Positions 6,852 to 10,998 of a DNA stretch of 10,998 bases are shown here, piece by piece (the first letter of the stretch is position 1; each line of letters opens with the position of its first letter). The stretch spans positions 1 to 10,998 of the forward strand of contig MSJH02000290.1 of the NCBI GenBank assembly GCA_001931875.2, in the 5' to 3' direction. Both the position numbers and the translations under genes were made by a program. The DNA is from Byssochlamys sp. IMV 00236. Taxonomy: Eukaryota; Ascomycota; Eurotiomycetes; Eurotiales; Thermoascaceae. A model generated the notes under the pieces. The model did no database searches, had not been told where the DNA came from, and worked only from the letters and a program-made list of their open reading frames with translations.

Positions 6852-8094
6852 TCAAAAAAATACTATAGAAAATCTACCTTTGGAACTGACTATATGAATT
6901 GGAGGTCTTCTCAATGGGAGAGCGCCAACTGGGCTAACATTCACAAATAAGTCATTGTTTCAAACTGGTGACGAATTATATCCATTAAAAGATAGTATGT
7001 CAGCCATCGGTTTACGCAAGGCCAAATATGAGTGTTATGGTCTGATACAACGGTTTGAGCATGAGGGGCTGCTGCGGTAACCATTGCCCCAGAAGAGAGT
7101 CTACAGAGAATGCCTTCATCACGGATCAAACGACGAGCGGCCGAGAATGCTTCTTTATCTAATATTTTTATCCACTCAATTACGATGCTTTTGTCTAGGC
7201 TCTTAGTTACAAAATTATTTCCCGAGTCTTCAACTTTCCAATCCTGAAAGCAATAACAAATTAGTTTTAAAATGTGAGAATAAAACAAGTATTACATATC
7301 GATTAGCCAACTTTTCCTGTCCACCACCCAAGACAGAATCAGTAGGCTCAACTTCAATAACCTAATCCAAAACAAGGGTTAAAGAGTGTTTCTTTTGCCT
7401 TTTCTTTTTTTACCTTGAGCTCAGGGATTTTGTCTTTTAAATATCTTGCTACACTTGTCAGCATGGTACCTGATTCAGCACCAACAAACAAAAAGTCAAC
7501 TGAAGTATTTCCTCTGCCAAGCCATGATAAGGCTTGTAATCACATAAATTTAGATTCATCCATGACGACAGTATCTGATAGCTGTTCAGCGAGCCTTGTA
7601 GCTACCGAATAGGCACTCCCTGCTGCATCAGGTTTGGCTTCATTAGGTGATCGCAAGATTTCTACACCCAGAGCCTTTAATAAAGCAATACGATTATTTG
7701 AGGTACGTTCAGGCAGGATGCTAATAATTCGATAACCGCGCCTGGCTGCCAAAGTTGCAACTGAGATACCCAAGTTTTCACTGGTTGGAATAATCAATGT
7801 TTTTATCTTTTTGTCAACCGAGTTATTCTTTTCATGCTCTATTCGATCATTTTAGCTATTCTTTCTTTGATGACAAGACAGCTTTACCATCAAGCAAGTA
7901 TTTTGCAAGTCTATCTTTGACACTTCCAGTGGGGTTAGTAAACTCAAGTTTTGCTAAAATATTGACTATAAAGGAGTGAGCAATAGAATCAATACAATAA
8001 TAATAGCAACAATACCTTTATTATGAGGAGTAAGTCTTATCATTAGTGTTGAACCTATGCTTTGACTGATATTATCAACAATTGGAGGAAGCAT
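6852..8094 (-). pseudogene. decayed cystathionine beta-synthase copy
   Basis: The parent enzyme condenses serine and homocysteine to cystathionine using PLP (transsulfuration). Exon 1 is 8094-8016 (MLPPIVDNISQSIG). Introns lie at 8015-7966, 7413-7362 and 7295-7244 (50 to 52 nt, all GT-AG and in phase). NILAKLEFTNPTGSVKDR keeps the PLP lysine. Later strings are RRGYRIISILPER, LLKALGVEILRSP, VARYLKDKIPELK, VIEVEPTDSVLGGG and EAFSAARRLIRDEGILC. Decay is evident. The family loop TSGNTG reads TSENLG, the GTGGT phosphate loop reads ESGTM, the GGSSGS loop reads RLSSGA, and NTPM reads STLM. Around 7800-7890 the frame is lost. A TGA at 7542-7540 is bridged only by changing frame (DYKPYHGLAEEILQ), and several residues are missing. 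After about 7050 a different frame gives KPMADILSFNGYNSSPV, a TGA, then PPIHIV, which may be the remnant of the C-terminal CBS (Bateman) domain, ending at 6852. An active enzyme is not expected; a functional paralogue presumably exists elsewhere. Confidence 0.85.
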
Positions 8095-8495
8095 AAATAT
8101 GAAAAAGTACGAGTTCTGTAATAGAATGAATCAATAAAGAGCTTAAAAGTATAACAAATATAAAAGACGAAGACAGATAGGTGAAAAGGGGAAGAAAGGG
8201 GAAAAGGAGAAATCAAAAAAAGAAAACTTTTGAAAAGTTCGACAAAGGTCGCTTTAGAGCAAATGCGAAATGTCAAAAGCACTTTCATCCTTACATGATC
8301 TGCATTTATACTTGGCAATTACTTCACTCACATATAGGTATTGCCATAACAACACATCCTTTGTTAACATAACGCGTTTCTCTTTTCATGTCAGAAATAT
8401 GTGAGGACTTTTTTAATTTAAAGAACGTATGCATCATTAGCAAACACTGCTAAGCAAACTTATTATGAAATAATACACAAAAAAGCATGGAAGCC
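8095..8495. other. upstream region of the CBS-like pseudogene, no gene
   Basis: It holds a strongly purine-rich plus strand at about 8166-8226 (GAAAAGGGGAAGAAAGGGGA and similar). On the minus strand this is a pyrimidine tract 75 to 130 nt before the CBS-like ATG, plausible as former core promoter. The open frames here are composition-driven (Lys/Arg-rich on plus, Phe/Leu-rich on minus) and are not called. Confidence 0.5.
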
Positions 8496-8942
8496 TCATT
8501 TAGTTGGCTTGGGGTTTGCTTTGATGTACAATGTGTCTTTTTGAAGGGAAACTTTCTGCTCAGGATCATTGTCGTATACCCTCTTCCATTGTCTTACGAT
8601 TTCAGGATTAACATTGGCAAGCTTAGCAGCTCTAATAGGCTTCATCAATTTTTCATGAATAAAAAAGTATCGCAGTTGATCTTGGTTTGTATAAATGTTG
8701 TAAGTCAGATTCTTTCCTTCTTGGTTGGTGTTTCTTTCATGTCAGCGTCCTCGGGCTCTTCAATTTCGACAGCTACTTTCTTATTTTTGATGTATTTTAT
8801 GCAGGTTCGTTAAATTGGTTAACCAAAAAGACGGATTTACAAAGAAATCAGCTGCTTCTTTGCCGGAAGCATTTACAATGACTATGTTGCCATCTTTGTG
8901 AAAGAAATTCTCTTCAAAATACAATAAATATGATAAAGGTGG
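8496..8942 (-). mobile_element. degraded Tc1-like transposase N-terminal fragment
   Basis: Three consecutive minus-strand pieces lie in order. 8942-8781 contains FHKDGNIVIVNASGKEAADFF. About 8800-8700 contains an acidic VEIEEPEDADMKETPTKKE segment. About 8720-8496 contains YNIYTNQDQLRYFFIHEK and a helix-turn-helix-like RAAKLANVNPEIVRQWKRVY, followed by DNDPEQKV and the TGA at 8498-8496. An acidic leader, then a helix-turn-helix with a Trp in the recognition helix and a DPE turn, is what I associate with the DNA-binding start of Tc1/IS630-type transposases in Mucorales. This is recollection, not a search. Frame changes between pieces and the absence of any DDE/DDD catalytic domain show it is only debris. 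No terminal repeats were found next to it. Confidence 0.45.
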
Positions 8943-9331
8943 TCAAATTATTTCCAGAAAAGTGGGGGCAAATTAGATTCAAGTATTTGGAAGCACAGTA
9001 ATATCAGATCTTTTATAGTTTCCCTTTAATTCTAAAAGGGGGTTTTCATTCCTTTTTCACAGAACAAAGCAGTAGAAATACTATCAGATGCATACCTGAA
9101 CAAGCTTTGTGAACAATTTAATCTGTACATCGATTACAAATAATAGAAGGCTTCTTTATTTTTTAATGGCCGCTCTTAATCTATGGACATTGTTGTAAGA
9201 TATGTCTACAATCATGTGTCAACCATGGTTTTATTTTTTATTTCTATTTTCAACTTGTCTCGTTTTAGGTTAATGTTCTCTTGTCGCTTTTTTCAGCCAT
9301 TAAATGTCAGCCAGAATTTCACTTTGCTTTG

Positions 9332-9335
<4 letters not shown>
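8943..9335. other. unresolved interval before the methyltransferase
   Basis: On the plus strand, ATG at 8930 opens IKVVKLFPEKWGQIRFKYLE up to TAA at 8999. A possible GTAATA donor at 8998 and a good acceptor (CTTTTTCACAG, ending 9062) precede 26 open codons, AVEILSDAYLNKLCEQFN and flanking residues, ending in TAA at 9141. The two pieces do not join in frame across that intron, so I do not call a gene, although they look protein-like. The rest, up to the poly(T) tract, should contain the methyltransferase promoter; I see no distinct TATA box. Confidence 0.35.

Positions 9336-9367
<32 letters not shown>
9336..9367 (+). repeat. 32-nt poly(T) tract before the methyltransferase ATG
   Basis: An uninterrupted run of 32 T ends 10 nt before the ATG at 9378. 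Poly(dA:dT) tracts exclude nucleosomes and are common in fungal promoters, but this one is so close to the start codon that it would lie in the core promoter or 5' UTR. In frame it would encode Phe codons upstream, which is why the ATG after it is the preferred start. Confidence 0.85.
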
Positions 9368-9371
<4 letters not shown>

Positions 9372-9377
9372 CCCAAA

Positions 9378-10277
9378 ATGACCCAGGAACAAGAAGAGAG
9401 ACCGATGATTGATGACCTCACGCTTGATCTATACCATACCTATTGTGGTATGAATGACAGACGAAAGCTTGAGAGGCATTTGATGAGCATCAAGAAGCAA
9501 TTACCTGCTGTTAGCAGTAATAGTAATAATAATAATGAAACATATAAAGTGAATGCGTCTTATCTATATATTTAAAAGAATACAAGTGCATTCGAAAATA
9601 CAAGTTTGCCTTTTCCCGAGTTTATTATCGCTTTTTTTATAATAGAATTCTAAAATATGGACAAGAATTGGTTCGAATGGGACAGGAACCCTTCTTGTTG
9701 GACATTGGATGTTGCACTGGTAAGAGTCATGTTGTATAACATGTTGTATAACTAATAATGTATAGGTACTGACTTGCGTAAACTCTATATCGATGGTTAT
9801 CCAAAGTCATACCTAATTGGAGTTGACATTGATCCAGCTTATATTCAGTGTGGCTTTCAGCTCTTCAAAGACATGGACACTTGCCCAATTAAGTTTATTG
9901 TGGCTGATCTATTTACGGATGAACTATGTGAATATACCAAAAAAATCTTTGTGGCTCATGCTGGAAGTGTATTTCATTTATTCACATCAATGGAAATGAA
10001 TCAAGAGTTTATTAGACGCATCAAACGATTAATAAAACCAGGAGGAATACTGGCTGGAGGACATGTTATCTCTAATAGATCAGGCATGTATTATAGACCA
10101 TCGGACAAGACATTTAAATTCTATATTAGCATAGAGGACTTTAAAGCTATTTTAGAATTTGAGGGATTTAAAGAGATTGAATTTGAATTGACTGAAAAAG
10201 CGGATGATGAAAGAGTAAATTTGGACGGCATTGAATCTACACTTTATTGGATTTCTTTTATTGCAACCCTTCAATAA
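9378..10277 (+). CDS. SAM-dependent methyltransferase, class I, three exons
   Basis: Transfers a methyl group from S-adenosylmethionine; the substrate is not identifiable. Exons: 9378-9516, 9579-9719, 9766-10277. Introns are 62 nt (GTAATA...AAAAG) and 46 nt (GTAAGA...TATAG, with branch site ACTAATA). Frames join cleanly into 263 residues. Motif I is LLDIGCCTGTD at residues 86-96. The acidic strand-2 motif is LIGVDIDP at 110-117. IVADLF (138-143) marks the next SAM-contacting strand, HAGSVFHLF (158-166) follows, and RLIKPGGILAGGHV (181-194) is the post-motif. Residues 48-70 (YKCIRKYKFAFSRVYYRFF region) form the usual N-terminal helix. The C-terminal beta-strands end at Gln263. The fold appears complete with no signal peptide or membrane segment, so it is probably cytosolic. 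The family is widespread in fungi, including relatives of secondary-metabolite and LaeA-like enzymes. The first acceptor is the least certain splice site, but it is the only one that restores the frame. The gene is convergent with the Gag-like gene. Confidence 0.88.
9729..9752. repeat. 12-bp tandem duplication inside intron 2 of the methyltransferase
   Basis: ATGTTGTATAAC occurs twice back to back, filling more than half of the 46-nt intron just before the branch-site-like ACTAATA. It is probably replication slippage in an otherwise minimal intron. Confidence 0.85.
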
Positions 10278-10308
10278 TAAATGTATTCCCCCCCTTTTTT
10301 GAAGTTTT

Positions 10309-10998
10309 TTAACGTTCTGTCTTTCTTTTCTTTTTACGAATAACTTCACATTCGAATAAATGCCCAGGATAAAATGGCTGTCTGCAGAAATGACATGGTT
10401 TAGAGGGTCGTGAGGATGACGACTTTGACTGAGAGCATTGAACCTGATGTGGCGTTTCTGCAGTTGACTCCTCCTGCTTTATCGAAACATCGCTGGTTGG
10501 TAATAGATCAGGTATATAGGATGGTCGAACCGCAGGATCTGTGTGTTGGACTGCTGTTTTATTTGTTGTCATATTCGCTTGATCTTTTATAGGCTCTAAT
10601 GCCTTTACTTGTTGATAGATTTTACAAAACTCGTTTTCGACCAACATGGAGTTCAAATAAGGGTATTTTAAGATGGTGTAGTCGGGACATTCAGTTGTTG
10701 TATGAGAGGATGTGATATGAAATTCACAAAGGTTGGATTGAACTTTGTCTAGAGGCAAAGAAACTGCGATACGTACTGACTTGGAGTAAAAGATAAAGTC
10801 GTCCGATTTAGCATTGATAAACACGGACGCTCTCTGGACGATATCGTTCAGACAATAATTGAACCCAGTGTGTTTATCATAGGCCATTGTGAGCTCCAGT
10901 AGCTCGCGACATAGAGTCGGCATTCCTTTCAAGTAAAGACGTATCGCTTCTGAAGGATCACAATGTGTTTCATGTACATACGCTGTGAATCGTCTGTT
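10309..10998 (-). CDS. retrotransposon Gag-like protein, C-terminal part
   Basis: The frame is open from the right edge (10998) to TAA at 10311-10309, giving 229 visible residues; the N-terminus lies outside. The visible start (FTAYVHETHCDPSEAIRLYL) and the following helical GMPTLCRELLELTMAY region resemble the capsid part of Ty3/gypsy-type Gag proteins. A zinc-knuckle-like motif follows, C-x2-H-x4-H-x4-C (CEFHITSSHTTTEC, visible residues 91-104), with the canonical spacing but His in the second position. A Ser/Gln-rich linker precedes a second cysteine motif, C-x2-C-x7-H-x3-C (CHFCRQPFYPGHLFEC, 202-217), and a basic tail, KKKRKTER. In a Gag such motifs bind RNA and assemble particles in the cytoplasm. 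No protease or polymerase follows before the stop, so it is either a separate Gag reading frame, a domesticated Gag, or a truncated element. The 31 nt to the methyltransferase stop leave no room for a 3' LTR. Confidence 0.65.
   Translation of the reverse strand, partial: NRRFTAYVHETHCDPSEAIRLYLKGMPTLCRELLELTMAYDKHTGFNYCLNDIVQRASVFINAKSDDFIFYSKSVRIAVSLPLDKVQSNLCEFHITSSHTTTECPDYTILKYPYLNSMLVENEFCKIYQQVKALEPIKDQANMTTNKTAVQHTDPAVRPSYIPDLLPTSDVSIKQEESTAETPHQVQCSQSKSSSSRPSKPCHFCRQPFYPGHLFECEVIRKKKRKTER

Noticed and set aside
6893..6940. tRNA-like string (TTCTCAATGGGAGAGCGCC resembles a D-arm)
   Set aside because: No matching acceptor stem, no anticodon arm with plausible pairing and no proper T-arm follow within tRNA distance.
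9022..9042. CCCTTT/AAAGGG hairpin resembling a bacterial terminator
   Set aside because: The window is eukaryotic with introns, and the short stem in AT-rich sequence is expected by chance.
9183..9377. Longer methyltransferase starting at 9183
   Set aside because: The extension is hydrophobic and includes a run of Phe codons from the poly(T) tract, without family resemblance. The ATG at 9378 follows directly and gives a normal start.
1..10998. CRISPR array, rRNA, bacterial operon or prophage features
   Set aside because: No regularly spaced repeats, no rRNA-like sequence and no polycistronic arrangement; spliceosomal introns indicate a eukaryote.

Overview
The window reads as nuclear DNA of an early-diverging fungus, most likely a Mucoromycota species of the Mucorales type. 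The reasons are AT-rich sequence, protein genes interrupted by very short introns (46 to 62 nt) with GTAAGT/GTATGT-like donors and CTAAY-like branch sites, and protein wording that I associate with Mucorales. The taxonomic call is an inference from memory; no database search was possible.

Left to right: (1) 1-1140, a poly(A) tract and an intact two-exon homeodomain gene on the minus strand. (2) 1580-5800, an island of decayed genes: a plus-strand pseudogene (1581-2625), a minus-strand pseudogene (2741-3710) with a possible PD-(D/E)XK signature, a small possibly intact minus-strand gene (3977-4390) with a cluster of CACGAAAA boxes in front of it, and a second minus-strand pseudogene (4933-5690) with five in-frame UAA/UAG stops. 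A 76-bp hairpin that looks like a miniature Tc1/mariner element lies at 5758-5833. (3) 6016-6750, a complete five-exon cyclophilin gene on the plus strand with TATA-like and poly(A) signals. (4) 6852-8094, a decayed cystathionine beta-synthase copy on the minus strand that keeps its introns but has lost its reading frame and altered its catalytic loops. (5) 8496-8942, a degraded fragment resembling the N-terminal part of a Tc1-like transposase, followed by an unresolved interval. (6) 9336-10277, a 32-nt poly(T) tract and a complete three-exon SAM-dependent methyltransferase gene on the plus strand. (7) 10309 to the right edge, the C-terminal part of a retrotransposon Gag-like protein on the minus strand, ending only 31 nt from the methyltransferase stop.

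The genes do not form a pathway. The window is a mosaic of three clearly intact cellular genes (homeodomain factor, cyclophilin, methyltransferase) separated by dead duplicates and mobile-element debris. The most interesting material is the island of degenerate genes. Two of its copies share an ungapped 23-column segment and carry a stop codon in the same column. One copy has decayed only by stop-creating substitutions and the others mainly by shifts near homopolymers. I found no convincing new functional system.
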